Below, one piece after another: positions 11,380-23,016 of a stretch of DNA of 64,000 bases. The notes under the pieces are model-generated. The model ran no database searches, was not told the origin of the DNA, and was given only the letters and a program-made list of their open reading frames with translations. The DNA is taken from positions 69,740 to 133,739 of the forward strand of contig JXTC01000151.1 in NCBI GenBank assembly GCA_002914845.1, in the 5' to 3' direction. Origin of the DNA: Trema orientale (lineage: Eukaryota; Streptophyta; Magnoliopsida; Rosales; Cannabaceae). Numbering within the stretch: position 1 is the stretch's first letter; each line of letters opens with the position of its first letter. A program made the translations under genes and the position numbers.

Positions 11380-11700
11380 TTACCCAAAATTATATTTTTT
11401 GATTATGGACTTTCTCGTTTCTACAATTAGGAAACAATGAGCCGCCTTCACCTATATAAAGGGGGCTCAGTCTTATTATTTATCACTACACAATTATCTC
11501 ACAATCACTTTACTATATACTCTCTGTAATTCTCTCTTTGCTCTCTCTTTAAGACTTAGAGAACTCTTGTAATTCTCCAGAAAATAGTGAAAAACAATGG
11601 ACGTAGGCTCATTTTTTTTTTGGGGCTGAACCACTATAAAATCATTATCTCTTTATTTTGTTTTATTTTTTAATTCATTCCACACACAAGCCACATCTCG
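11380..11700 (+). mobile_element. LTR fragment with promoter, plus strand
   Basis: Contains 'cacctatataaaggggg' (TATA box near 11,451), then a CT-rich transcribed leader, 'agagaactcttgtaattctc', and 'ggacgtaggctcattt' with 'gctgaaccactataaaa'. This combination is familiar from the R/U5 part of plant Ty1/Copia-type LTRs. The 5' part probably extends upstream toward 11,000, but I cannot fix either end or find a duplication, and no internal retrotransposon genes follow. The ORF at 11,069-11,335 (Lys/Arg-rich end) is probably not a gene. Confidence 0.45.
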
Positions 11701-12690
11701 CAAATTTCTAAATTTATTATTGACAAAACCTCTATCAACACCAAGCATAAAAATTTATATACTAAATACATTAAGTGAAATTGGTAGATAAATATATCTA
11801 CCAAGTGTAAAAATATATATACTTGGGCATTTAGATATAAAATTTAAAAACTGAACATCTACTTAATCAAATTTAAAATATTAGTCATCCACCTAAATTT
11901 CTATATATATATATATATATATATAGGTTCTTGACCCAATGAGCTGGCCAAGAAGATACCATGATAAGAGAGAACCCATGAGCCTCTTATTAGTTGTTTA
12001 ACAAATGTTCGTCTTATTATGGTCCATAGTAATACCATACATAATTAATAAGGTTTCTTACAAAACTCCAAACCCAAATTCTAAAAAATTAAAAATTCCC
12101 GAATGGGTTAAATTTTTCGTAAAATTCAGGATATATTTAGAAAAAAATATCATTTTTATAATTTTATTTAATAATATACAATCTCCAAAAATATTCAGAA
12201 AACAAAGCTTTTTCTTTAAAATTGTTATTTTTCAAAGATACTCGAGATAAGATAACATGTTGGGCTATTTGGCTGCTATTTGTGGTAGTCAATCGAGTTA
12301 CTTGCGGTAACTAGTGTAGTTATTTCAAGTACCTCATCAATTAGTAAAATATAAAAATAGTATTTTTCTAAATATTTTTAAAGTGATATTTTCTAAATAA
12401 ATTTAGAATTTTTTTTAAAAGATTTAAAACTGGAGATCTCTTATATATATTTTTATTTTTTATTTTTTATTTTACCATATAAAATCAGATTTCTTCTAAT
12501 TCATACATAATCATATAGTTGTCGTAATATGCGTGCTAAACGAGCTGCCAATGATTATTTTAACCCACATAAAACATTCCAGCAAATGTAACAAAAATCA
12601 AATAAAAATCTAACAGCTTAAGTATGAGCTATCCGTATGGCATTCTTCTTTGGGCTTTTTATCTAGTCCGAATTTTGGATCATAGTTTGT
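11701..12690. other. Gene-free AT-rich DNA
   Basis: Contains a (TA)n run at about 11,902-11,925 and long A/T tracts. The only sizeable ORF (12,005-12,250) is an Ile/Phe/Lys-rich translation of AT-rich DNA. I see no mobile-element termini that I can support. Confidence 0.45.
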
Positions 12691-12794
12691 AAAATGGTCA
12701 TTTTTTATATACATATAAAAATGGTCAAATTTTAAAAATTATTTAAAAAATAACCATTTTCATATTTAGTATATCAAAAGGGATATTAACATTT

Positions 12795-13105
12795 TTATGC
12801 CCTATATTTTGAGACTTTGTTCAAATTATACTTTGTATTTTGGTTATTATCAACATTGACATTTAGATTTGAAATCTGTTACAAATTTATACCCTAACAT
12901 CAATTTAGAGCAGTTAATTTACCAAGATGCTGTTTAAAAAATTGAAAATAAACCATATAAAAATTGATCCGAGAATAAGTTTATTAAATCATCTTGATAA
13001 ATTAACTACTCTAAATTGGTGTGAGGGTATAAATTTGCAATAAATGTTAAATCTAAAGAGGTGAATGTTGATAATAACTAAAATACAGGGTATATAAATG
13101 ATACT
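12795..13105. mobile_element. Inverted-repeat MITE
   Basis: Two arms of about 130 bp pair with each other: the left arm has 'ttggttattatcaacattga' and 'acaaatttataccctaacat', the right arm the reverse complements, with mismatches. The arms flank a short AT-rich loop around 12,935-12,990. It is non-coding. Class is not assignable from what I see. Confidence 0.6.
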
Positions 13106-13109
13106 ATCT

Positions 13110-13320
13110 CATATCAAAATATATTGATTTATTTTTTAAAAATTTAATTTAATTTTTCAAAAATTGATTTACTTTATAAAAAGTTGATTTATTTTATTTA
13201 GTATATCAAAATATATTGATTTATTTTTGAAAATTGGTTTATTTTTTAAAAAAATTGATTTACTATTTCAAAAATTAATTTACTTTTTTATAAATTGATT
13301 TACTTTATAAAAAAATAGAT
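13110..13320 (+). repeat. Degenerate tandem repeat, ~30-bp unit
   Basis: Repeated variants of 'attgatttattttttaaaaa' and 'aaattgatttactttataaa' occur seven or eight times in succession, immediately right of the inverted-repeat element. It looks like a decayed minisatellite. It is non-coding. Confidence 0.55.
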
Positions 13321-16300
13321 CGACTAAAAACCGACTATTTATCGAAATAAAATTATAAAATGGTCATTTATTAAATAAGTATAATAAAGGGCCTTTTTTT
13401 TTTAAATTGATCTTTAAAAAAAGGTTATTCTTATAAATACTCTTCTTCTTTTTTTTTTTTTTTAACCATTGCAAAATTCCACAAACAACAATAAATCATT
13501 TAGGTAGCTACAATTACAGTATGAAAATTTCTTAGCCAATATGAGCAAGAAATCCCGTGCAACTCTAATTGAATAAATGCTTATCCCATCGTTTGTCCTT
13601 AGTTTTTTCTGACTTCAATCGTTCTACTTTTCTTCTTTCCCTGTACGTCGTGTTGTATTTTAGTGACTTACCTGTTAGACCTTGTTTGCTAAGGTTTACC
13701 CTGATTGAGGTTTATAGCGGGTGACCTTTTTTTAACACTTTGTTTTAGTAAATATCTTTTTTCTGACTTTTTATCATTAAATGGTCGATTATGTCTATTT
13801 TCGAACTTAGAATATCAGTGACCCACTTTAATTTATATACAGAGTATATACGTTTTCTTATATTAGGTAAATAAGATTTTATATATATTATATCCACTGA
13901 AATACCAACCATTTTGCTAAATATTTTAAAAAATAGACAAAAATCTAAAATGGCCCAGACCTTCGGCCACCCCTGATTGATTTTTGTTTTGTTGCTTTTT
14001 GTTATAAAAGACTGAGATCAACGATTAGATTGGAATAAGATCCTCCATCTCATTTCTCTGTGCCAAGCCTTGTCCCATTGTAGTTAATAAGCCAAGTGTC
14101 CTCTTAATCAAATTCCCCTAGACCTCTGTTTGGAGATGATAGAGAAAAAACAAAAAAAGAGCCCATACAACAAGACACTCTTATACTTACCAATTGCCTG
14201 AGTCCTTCACAGTCAACGTATTGTTAAATGACCACCCATGACCGTGAATAAGCTTAGATTCATCGAAAAAAAGATGATGAAATATTTGGCCCTTGGATTA
14301 ACCATATTTTTCCTTTGCCGTCTCAGTATTCACCGAGATAAAAATCAGTCAAAGTCTAAAACGAGATTTTAGGGTGATGTAAATCAACCAATGATTCATT
14401 GCAAGGGTACTTGCCAGAGAATTGATAGATACTTTTTGTCTGGGTCCAAGATCTTGAAGGCAATATTCCTATTTTCTTGGCTTTTTATCTTTCTTTATTT
14501 TGTTTATTTCAATTTTTTTTTCCCCCAAACACAGCTTAATGGCAGTTTTATTAGAAGGACAAATGGCTAGTTAATAAATAATGGGACATGAGTTGGCACA
14601 GGGAAATGAGACACGGGATCTCATTCCAAATTAGGAGTGCATATAATGGTTTGGAGCGGTTTTACTATGAGATTTTAGCCTTGGGCTTAAAAAGCTAGAA
14701 CAAACTTAGAACAATATTACTCATTACACCCAACTGATTATTCATAACAGCCATTTTTATTGCTCTAATTTATACCACAATAAATCTATTTTGTTTTTCA
14801 TCGTCCCTACTCAAATCAATTCTAAAGGAGAAGTTTTAGATGTTCAAAGTGATACTTAAAAAATTATTGTTAATTTTGATTCATATATCTTAAAAAGTGG
14901 TATTAAGCTACTTAATCTGAAAAATAAAATAAAATAAAATAAAATAAACTGCTAAAATATAAAATACTAACCACCAAACTGCAACTCAACCTAATTTCCT
15001 CATTTATAGCTGTGGGCTAAACACATGTTAAAAACCTATTTAAAAATTGGTATATTTCAATGGAGACTTTTTTTTTTTTTGCTCCATAGATGAGTATTCT
15101 AATTTAGGCCATTAGATTTTGATATGGTGGTTATAATTATATTGTAATTCTATCAAAAAAAAAAATCTTATTAATACGTATATAAATATAGAAAACTATT
15201 TATGACTTAAAAAATTAGTAACATGTGTGTGACCTATGAGTTAGCCATTTTTTTTCTGGTATTTTTATTCTCATTCAATTTCATTCCTTGCCTCTCATCA
15301 TGGTATTACAAATTATATAAAAGCATATTTTTCTTTCTTTTTTTAAATTTTAATCTTGCACACTCTTTTTTTTTTAAGTTAACTAATTTAACTTTTGAAG
15401 TCTTATAACTTATCTAGTCAATAAATTCGCACTCTTTCTCTCTCTCTCTCTCTCATTTCACTTGTTACATATTTAATTATCTTAATTTTTTTATATTTTA
15501 CATGTAGACTTATTTTAACATAGAATAACATTTCTTTAAAAATAAAAATAATAATAATAAAAATAAACCACAATAGCAATAATAAAATAATAATAAATAA
15601 ATAAAAATAATACGTAGATAATATTTAGCACCATATACTAATAGAAGTCAAGTACTCACGTATAAATTTAGTACTTAGTGTTAACTATTATCAGTGATGC
15701 CCTAGCATTGATAATCTAATAAACCCCATCAGCTTATTTGTATCGTAATTTTTGAATTACTTTAATCTAGAGATAACATATTTAATGCAATTTATGTGTC
15801 TTACGAAGGCTATATCTTAAAGATAATATTATGCAGTTTATCCCTTTCATTATATATAGCTTAAAAAGGCTTTATCTTTGTAGACAAAATGACTAACGAA
15901 ATCCATCTTACCTAACTAGACAACGAGTCAACGAGGAACATTCTATTTATCTAGAGGTGGTCATAGTGGATTTTAGGACTTTCCAATTAGGAAAGCTTTT
16001 TGTTTTTTATTTAAAAAAAAAAAAGGAAAAAACAAAAGTAATGAGAGCAAAGCTTCACTATAAGTCTCAAATTAGGCAACTTGCCGCCTAAAATCTTCTA
16101 TCTGATCCCTATCGGAGCTCCCCCTCATCCCCTCTCCTTAAGGGTAAGTTTCAAAATAGGCGCACATAAATAATAATAATAAATCTAATAAAAAGACCAA
16201 TAATAACAATCAAAACTTTTTCCTTAAAAAAAACCATTCTAAATTATTTTCCTTAAAAAATTATTCCAAAAATTTGTTACTACCTCAATAGAAAGAAGAT

Positions 16301-16635
16301 TTTCGAAAACAATTAAACTTGAATAGTTGTAGGTAAAAATGACTTGCAATAGTAAATTATTTTCAACTTGGTCTAAGTACACATTTATGGAACAAAAATA
16401 AAAATATTCATAAAAATAATATATATATATATATTTAAATCTAGTGTGATTTAGTTTGAAACAGAAAATATATTACTGCACTGTGTTTTTTTGAGAATTT
16501 TCTAAACCACGACAAATGGAACAAGTAGAAAACTTGCGCTACCACATGTTCGGTGTGTGGTTCCGTTGGTTTGTTTGTGTGCTTTTTTTCTTTTGAACAA
16601 TCTTATAAATAATTTTTCAAAAAATATAAATATAC
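13321..16635. other. Gene-free AT-rich DNA
   Basis: About 3.3 kb with no ORF of protein-like composition. Notable simple sequence: a (CT)n tract at about 15,436-15,454, an AATAAT-rich stretch around 15,540-15,610 and long homopolymers. Probably old transposon debris and possibly distal regulatory DNA, but I cannot assign anything. Confidence 0.45.
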
Positions 16636-16637
16636 TA

Positions 16638-17172
16638 AGGATCTGCTTGGATATACTTTTGTATTCTATTTTTGTTTAAATAAACAAGAACTTAAAAAAA
16701 ATTTTAGGAAAACATGCTTGGTTATATTGTTTTTGTTTTCTGGTTTAAAAAATTACAAAAGTTTTTTTTAAATAATGGAAGTGAAACAAAATTTTGTTGA
16801 ACAAAAAGTTTAAAAAAAAGTGGTACTTTTCTAATAAAATTTTTTAAGTGGTATTTTTGTAAAAAAATTTCAAAGATTGATATTTTTCTAAATAAAAATT
16901 TAAAAATAGTATTTTCGTAGATGGTATTTCTTAAAATAAATTTTTGGAAGTGATATTTTCTAAATAAATTATTAAAAATGGTATTTTCTAATTACTTTTT
17001 ATAGTTACCAGGCATGTTTATGTTTTTTGTTTTTAAAAATTAAAAATGATTTTGATGCATTACAAAGCAAATTTTTTATTTTCAAAATTTAAAAACATAA
17101 ACAAATTTTTTTTCTGTTTTCGTTTTAAATTTTTATAAACAAAAAATTGAAAGTGTATCCAAACATGGCCTA
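16638..17172. mobile_element. MITE with GTTTGGATA-type termini and internal short repeats
   Basis: The left end 'aaggatctgcttggatatac' and the reverse complement of the right end 'ttaggccatgtttggataca' are imperfect inverted repeats. Inside, variants of 'tggtattttctaaataaa' recur at least six times between about 16,815 and 17,000. It is non-coding. The termini resemble widespread plant Tourist- or hAT-like MITEs. Confidence 0.5.
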
Positions 17173-19280
17173 AACTTTACATTATTTTCTAAAATTGTTG
17201 ACTTTACAAAAAAGGAAAAGAAAAAAGAAGTTACCAATCAATATCTTAGCTATGGCCCTATGATGTTGTATTACCATGCTATCAGCTGAAGTAATAAGCC
17301 GAGATAAATGTCTACCTAGTTGAAATAATACTACCTATTTGAGTTTTGGTTTTTCAATAAAAAAGAAAAATGGTGATTGGTGTTCGCTGAACAAATAAGC
17401 TTAAGTATTTGAGCAATGCTATAGTGTGGGGTACCATATGATGCTCAATAAGGTTACTCTAGTTCTTGCATTCTTTGTGATCATTTTTATGACTTTTTTT
17501 TAATACACATTTGAAAAAAAAAAATTACTTTTGCTTCTTGTGTAGGATGGGGTGCATTTTTTTTTTTTTAAAGGAATGGATCCCTATTAATAGTCTTTTC
17601 TCATAAACCGGTGCTTGATATAGTTAGTTTGACAATAAAATCACACTTTATTACGGTCATAAGTTCATTCGCAAATCCTTTATCCAATCAAATTATGACA
17701 CAATTAAAATTCCTCTTAAGCACTAAAGGAGCTTGCACTATGGAATTAGTGATAGACATTTAACATTATAATTACTTGTCAATATACTAACTTTCTTGCA
17801 CTCTCCAAAAAAGAAAAAAAAGTTAGATAAAGACTCTGATTCCAACTGAAACCTCTGCAGCTACGTCATTTGAGAACGTTTAGAATCTTATGGGTCGTTT
17901 ATCCATATTACATGTCAATATTCTTTGAGATGAAATGATTTTGAAAATATACAGGTTTTTAATGTAAATTATAAGTGTCCTTAGCATTAATCACTGGGAA
18001 AATTTCCAGTTCTTTATTAATTTTATAAGGCTTTAGAGAAATTTCAGTTGACGTGAAGAAATCATATTGGATAAACAATAGAAAAGTTAGAAGATGACGT
18101 GGAGATATCCATTTGATAGACATGGACAAATATGTAAGATCGATAGCTTACACTGTCAGTTGTCTTTCTTAAATTTTGTTGATGTGGTTCAATTTGATTG
18201 AGCCAGACATAATAGGAGACACGCGATCTTTATTAAAGTACCACTTTTTACACATATTATCCATTACTCCATAAGGCTTTTGTTTGACGATTCACATCCA
18301 GCGGTAGCGCTAAAATTACTCTCTTTTTTACCTTATACGATCTCTCATATTCCATTTTATTTTTTTCCCTCTTATCTCATTATTTGATGTTAGGATTCTA
18401 ATATATATTTTTTATATTGTTAGAATGTGAGATATTTTAGAAAAAAAAAATATCTTGACATTTATATTAACAAAAATCAGCAATATAGATTCATTAACTT
18501 TTGGCCGCTTGTAATTACGTGATTAATTTTTTTTATTACCTAGTCCACTAATTTTTGGACGGAATTTAATTCAAGTGCCCATGTGTGATTATAGAGGGCC
18601 AAGGGTAGAAAATAAATTTCTCTCTCCTCGCTTTCTGCTTGCCAGATTTGGTTCTTTTATGGTCGTAGAGACTAGGGACCCGACGACTGTGGAAGTGGTC
18701 ACCCAGACTAGTTGCCCATTATGGATTCCATTGTTTCCGCATGCAACCATGGAGTTCTTATTGTTAGTTATTTTTAAAGTAGAGTGTTTTTTTTCTATAA
18801 ATTGCTCAATATTAAAGAAAAGAACATTGGAGAGAAAGAAAAATTGAAAGTACCAAATAATATTGTAGAGTAACGTTTCACATGCACGGCATGCGAGGCA
18901 ATTTATCTAACATAAAACACTACTAATTAATGGTCTAGACTTATTAAGTACAGATTCCTTAATTTAAGGACTAAATTGTCATGAATAATTTGTTTTCCAA
19001 GAACCAAATTACAAATCAACCAAAATTCAGAGACAAAATGATGCTAATTACCTATTATTAAGTTGACCTTTAATAATTAAAAAACACGGTTTGAGCTTTA
19101 ATTGCTGGAAAAAACAGGTAAGAAGTGATGACGACTCTGGTCATCAGTGTTGTTGTAAATCAACGACCATTCGTTTGTCTATATAGAATTAGGTAGTTTT
19201 AGGAATGGTCCTTGCCCTGAACTATACCACTTTTCTACGTGAGTTTTTAACTTACATAAAAACAGTAATGCCATATACGC
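17173..19280. other. Gene-free DNA upstream of the esterase region
   Basis: No convincing gene. The ORF at 18,575-18,847 has mixed composition but no recognisable domain or codon bias, and I do not call it. Scattered words such as 'gagcaatgctatagtgtgg' (about 17,411) resemble termini of the small MITE at 19.76 kb, suggesting diverged relatives. Confidence 0.4.
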
Positions 19281-19536
19281 TTTGGACCTGATATTTAAAT
19301 CACAAAATGAATTTTGCAACATACATATGACTTATCTCTCCTTGTTATCTTCTCTTCTTCCTACCAGACCTACAGCGAAATTAAATTAGTTACACTTTCA
19401 AGTTTCAATGCCACGCATTGAACCAAACTTTTAAATCATAGAATGGATTTGCTACTAGAATGTCCATGAGACTCATAATCTAACTACCTAAACTTTACAG
19501 TTCACATCAAATTAAACAAATTATAATATAGGAAAC

Positions 19537-19537
<1 letters not shown>

Positions 19538-19568
<31 letters not shown>

Positions 19569-19574
19569 AAAAAA
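19538..19574. repeat. Poly-C followed by poly-A tract
   Basis: Twenty-one consecutive C residues (19,538-19,558) are followed at once by sixteen A residues. The partner copy at 22.7 kb lacks it. Such a junction is rare, and its length in the assembly may be inexact. The C-run could form unusual DNA structures (i-motif-like) in principle. Confidence 0.85.
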
Positions 19575-19755
19575 CGGGCAAAGCTATATTATTAACTAAA
19601 CACCGTAAAGAAAATGAAGCACTAAGATTAGGAAACCAATTAAAAGCCTACCGTCCTGCTTACCTCATCGCTAATTGCGAACGTCCTATATATAAGCGCA
19701 TGAAGCCATAAACAGATACGTTTGAACTTTAAAGTTTTTTACTTAAAAAAAAAGA

Positions 19756-19911
19756 GTAGTGCTATAGGCCATTTTAAGGTACGAAGCACTATTTTTTGCT
19801 AAAAGATAGAATGACACTTTATGTAGAACCTAGTATATTAATTCCATATTTCAGTGAAAAACTCACATAATTTGTGTTGTTTGGCACCTTAAAATGTCCC
19901 ATAGCATTAAT
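19756..19911. mobile_element. Small MITE inside the decayed esterase promoter
   Basis: About 156 bp with inverted termini: 'gtagtgctataggccatttt' at the left, and the right end read in reverse complement as 'taatgctatgggacatttt'. It is absent from the homologous region upstream of esterase 1, which gives an empty-site comparison. It is non-coding. Confidence 0.7.
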
Positions 19912-20102
19912 CTAAAAAACTCATATTTTGTCTCACTTATTTTATAAAATTTCAAGAAATTAAAACATTAAAATAAAAATCATCGCCACTTACTATTAAC
20001 TCCCACCACAAAGTCTCTCTCTCCTCGCACAAAAGAAAACGCACTACTCAAAATAAATATCGTAATAGACAATAGCGGTCTCAATTACGACCTCTATGGA
20101 TC

Positions 20103-20890
20103 TTTTTTTTTTTTCTCTCTCTTAATTTTTATTTAAGCATAAGGAAAAAAAAAGATTACTATGAAATAGTATATAGCAGCGAGGAAAACTAAAAATATTA
20201 GTCATATATATTTTTTAAAAATGAGATTTGATTAATGACCTCCATTTATTTATCTATATATAAAAAAAAATTCACACACTTTAAAAGTTGAACTCCCGAT
20301 CTAGTACCTAAACCCAATCCCACTCCACCGAAAATAATGGCCATATGTCGGAGAAGGGGATGCCTTTCTTATTTAATGCTTTGATGGTTATAGGTTGGAG
20401 AGTTAAATGTCTCTACTTTTAGGTTCCAGCTTGACTATTAGATGAATGCTTTTCTTTTTTTTTCCACAAAAGGAATACAATCCCATTTTTTTTTAAGGAA
20501 AAGGAAAAATTCCATTATGTAGGCAAATCCACCGTTCGCTTTTTGTAGTGTGCCACACATTAGGAAAAAATATAAAACATTAGAATCTCATCAAACCAAC
20601 AAAATTATAAGAAGGAAGACGGGAACTACTTTTGTTTAGTATACTAGCTACTTCATTTGCTGTTCTTCATATAAAACAAGTGTCGTTATCGACATCTCTT
20701 ATCAACAATCAAATTCACAAACTTCACTTCTTACTACTAAGTCCTACGAATTTCGAGCCTGTACGTGTATAATGTAATTTCACCTCTTATAATTAAGTAG
20801 TATTTGTGTGAAAAAGCTAGAACACAATCTTGTATGCAATTTAATACTTAGTAACGGTTATATTGCCACGTACTGTAATATATATATATA
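20103..20890. other. Intergenic DNA, no gene seen
   Basis: AT-rich with T/CT tracts. No ORF or element boundary that I can support before the MITE at 20.89 kb. Confidence 0.45.
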
Positions 20891-21130
20891 GCACCAATCT
20901 AGTAGGTGTTTTTTTTTTTTAACCTATGCATAGGTATCAATTTGGCCAATAAAAATTTATCAGGCATATTTTTTTATAGTAAAAAGTAAAAAGAGAGAAA
21001 TAACATTAATGATGCACGTCTTTTCATGCACCTCATTATAGCCGTTGGATCACCATCTAATAGTGATCCAACGGCTAAAAAAAAATACCTACACATAGGT
21101 AAAAAAAAAATACCTACTGGATTGGCAATC
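20891..21130 (+). mobile_element. Complete copy 2 of the palindrome-core MITE family
   Basis: About 240 bp flanked on both sides by TA repeats. Termini: left 'gcaccaatctagtaggtg', right in reverse complement 'gattgccaatccagtaggt'. Next inside are 'acctatgcataggta' and 'acctacacataggt' blocks. A perfect-stem palindrome, 'agccgttggatcacc...' against '...gtgatccaacggct', lies at about 21,040-21,077. The element also carries 'gcacgtcttttcatgcacc'. Copies with the same parts occur at 8.5 kb and 42.7 kb. Confidence 0.75.
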
Positions 21131-21330
21131 ATATATATATATATGCTATGTATTTGAATTATGCATTACTTTTGAGCTTTTTCTGGAGTGATAGAAAAAT
21201 GGAAAGAAACAGTAGGATAGGAGGTTATAAGTAAATGAACTTGGAGTTGGATGGTTGTTTGATAAGTCGAGTTTTAGAAGAAAAGAATTGAGTTACAGTT
21301 TTTAAATAATTAATTTGAACTTATTTTTAA

Positions 21331-21879
21331 GGGTTAATGATATTAATAGCTTATAAATTATACATGTAGTACTATTTTATCCTATGAATTTTCAACTTAC
21401 ATAGTAATGGTTCCTGAATTATATAACTATTACAATAATGATCCTTTATTACAAACTGTTACATATTTAATAGAAATGAGTCACTACAGAGCACACAATT
21501 TAGTAACTGTGGTTAAAAATGAGATTTTAAATTTTTAACTTATACACTAAACTATCAAAATTTATGTAATTATTGTAATAATAACCATTTTTTCACTAAT
21601 AATTAATTTTTTAACAGAATTAAGTCTTGTGCAAAGTGCATAGTTAATTAATAATTATGGTTAAAAATAAAATTCTGACTTATAGAAATAAATAATGCCT
21701 AATTATATATTTTGTCTACGATTATTTTCTAATAAAAACCTAATGGTTTATGACAAATGGACTATTACTGTAACAATTTCATAATTCAGAGATCATTATT
21801 ATATAAGTTGAAAATTCATAAAACAAAATGATACAATATTGAGTATAATTCAGGAATCATTGTTATATATATTTAGCCC
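21331..21879. mobile_element. Foldback MITE, ~550 bp
   Basis: Long imperfect inverted repeats: the left arm begins 'agggttaatgatattaatag' and includes 'atgaattttcaacttaca' and 'gttcctgaattata'. The right arm in reverse complement begins 'agggctaaatatatataaca' and repeats the same blocks in order. The interior is AT-rich and non-coding. It has the same general design as the foldback element at 1.2 kb. Confidence 0.7.
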
Positions 21880-22430
21880 TATTTTCAATCCTTCCTTGAA
21901 TAATTGGATGGGTTCTCTCTCTTTTTATATCAACCACAAGATAAGTTAAGTCATTCTAATGTGGGGCTTCAAACTCCCTCATTTTTGTTTATTTATTATT
22001 ATTATTTTTTTTTAAAAGCCCTATGTATTTTTAATTTTTTAAACAGATTATATAAATAGTCAAAATATTAAATAGTCCCCACAAAATAGACAAAATTAAT
22101 TTTAGTTTCACTAGAGAAAAATCTTAGCTTTGTCCGTAGTTATCTGCTTCCTCTCAATTTGTTTTCCTTAGGTAATGCATTTCTCTGTCTTTTTTTTTTT
22201 TATATAATAGAAAAGAGGAAGGAGAGGGGGATTAATGTGGCAATTCTTACTAAGTGTGATCATAGGTGATTCTTAATCCAGGCCAAAACGGGAATATTCG
22301 TTGAGGTTAGCAAGACATGTTCACTGAGGGCTATTCGGACGGACCTTACCACCATTTCTCTATCCTTGTTATCATATCTTCTTCCTACCTAACATATATA
22401 GAGAAATTAATTCCACTTTTCAATGCCAAA

Positions 22431-23016
22431 CCTTTGGACCTCATTTTTCAAATCACAAAATGGATTTTGCATGTAAATATGACATATCCCTCCTTTCCAT
22501 CTTTTCTTCTTCGTACGAAACACACAGTGGATAAATTAGCTAATTAGAGTTCCACTTTCAATGCCACACATTTGAATCGGACTTTAAAATCATATAAAGC
22601 TCATTTTGCTACTAGAATGTCCATAAGCCGTCGCAACAGACGATCATACTGCTTAAACTAATTAATAAATTAAATCTTCTTCCAATGTAATGTTGTAATT
22701 TCCACCTGAAAAAAAACAGCACTAGCGAAGATTAGCCATCACCAACAACGTGCCATGTATAAGTGCCTGAGCTTGACCTTGTATAAAGTCATACAGAGAG
22801 ACGGAGACATGTGTGAGCTTCAACATGAAATAAATATTAAAAAGCCATTTCCCTCTTGTATTATGATATTAATTTAAGCTTTATGGAATTTTCAAGAAAT
22901 TAAAAAAAAAAAAAAATTCATCGTCAGTCCACCCCACCCACGGGCTATTTAACTCTCTCCCTCTCTAGCTCACACAAAACACACCCACTCAACGATATTT
23001 CATACAGCAGACAACA
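22431..23016 (+). promoter_or_regulatory. Promoter region of esterase 1
   Basis: The region collinear with the decayed copy at 19.3-20.1 kb. Near the gene it has a TATA-like 'ggctatttaac' (about 22,943), a CT-rich leader 'ctctctccctctctagctc' and an A-rich start context 'acaacaATGG'. The upstream part contains two diverged copies of a block beginning 'ccacttttcaatgcca' (about 22,413 and 22,551). Confidence 0.5.

Larger units (their letters stand above)
19281..20102 (+). pseudogene. Decayed duplicate of the esterase-1 promoter and start codon region
   Basis: Collinear with 22,431-23,047, the upstream region and first codons of esterase 1. Shared words include 'tttggacct', 'aaatcacaaaatg', 'tgctactagaatgtccat' and 'caattacgacctct' against 'caactacgacctcc'. 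The position matching the ATG (20,072-20,074) reads ATA, and homology stops after about ten codons at a T/CT tract (20,102), so only promoter and start remain. The copy is longer than its partner because it gained a MITE (19,756-19,911) and a homopolymer tract. Both copies also contain an internal diverged tandem repeat of 100-150 bp ('caatgcca...'). Confidence 0.75.

Noticed and set aside
18575..18847. 90-codon ORF with mixed composition
   Set aside because: No domain, no conserved motif, no splice structure; not distinguishable from chance.
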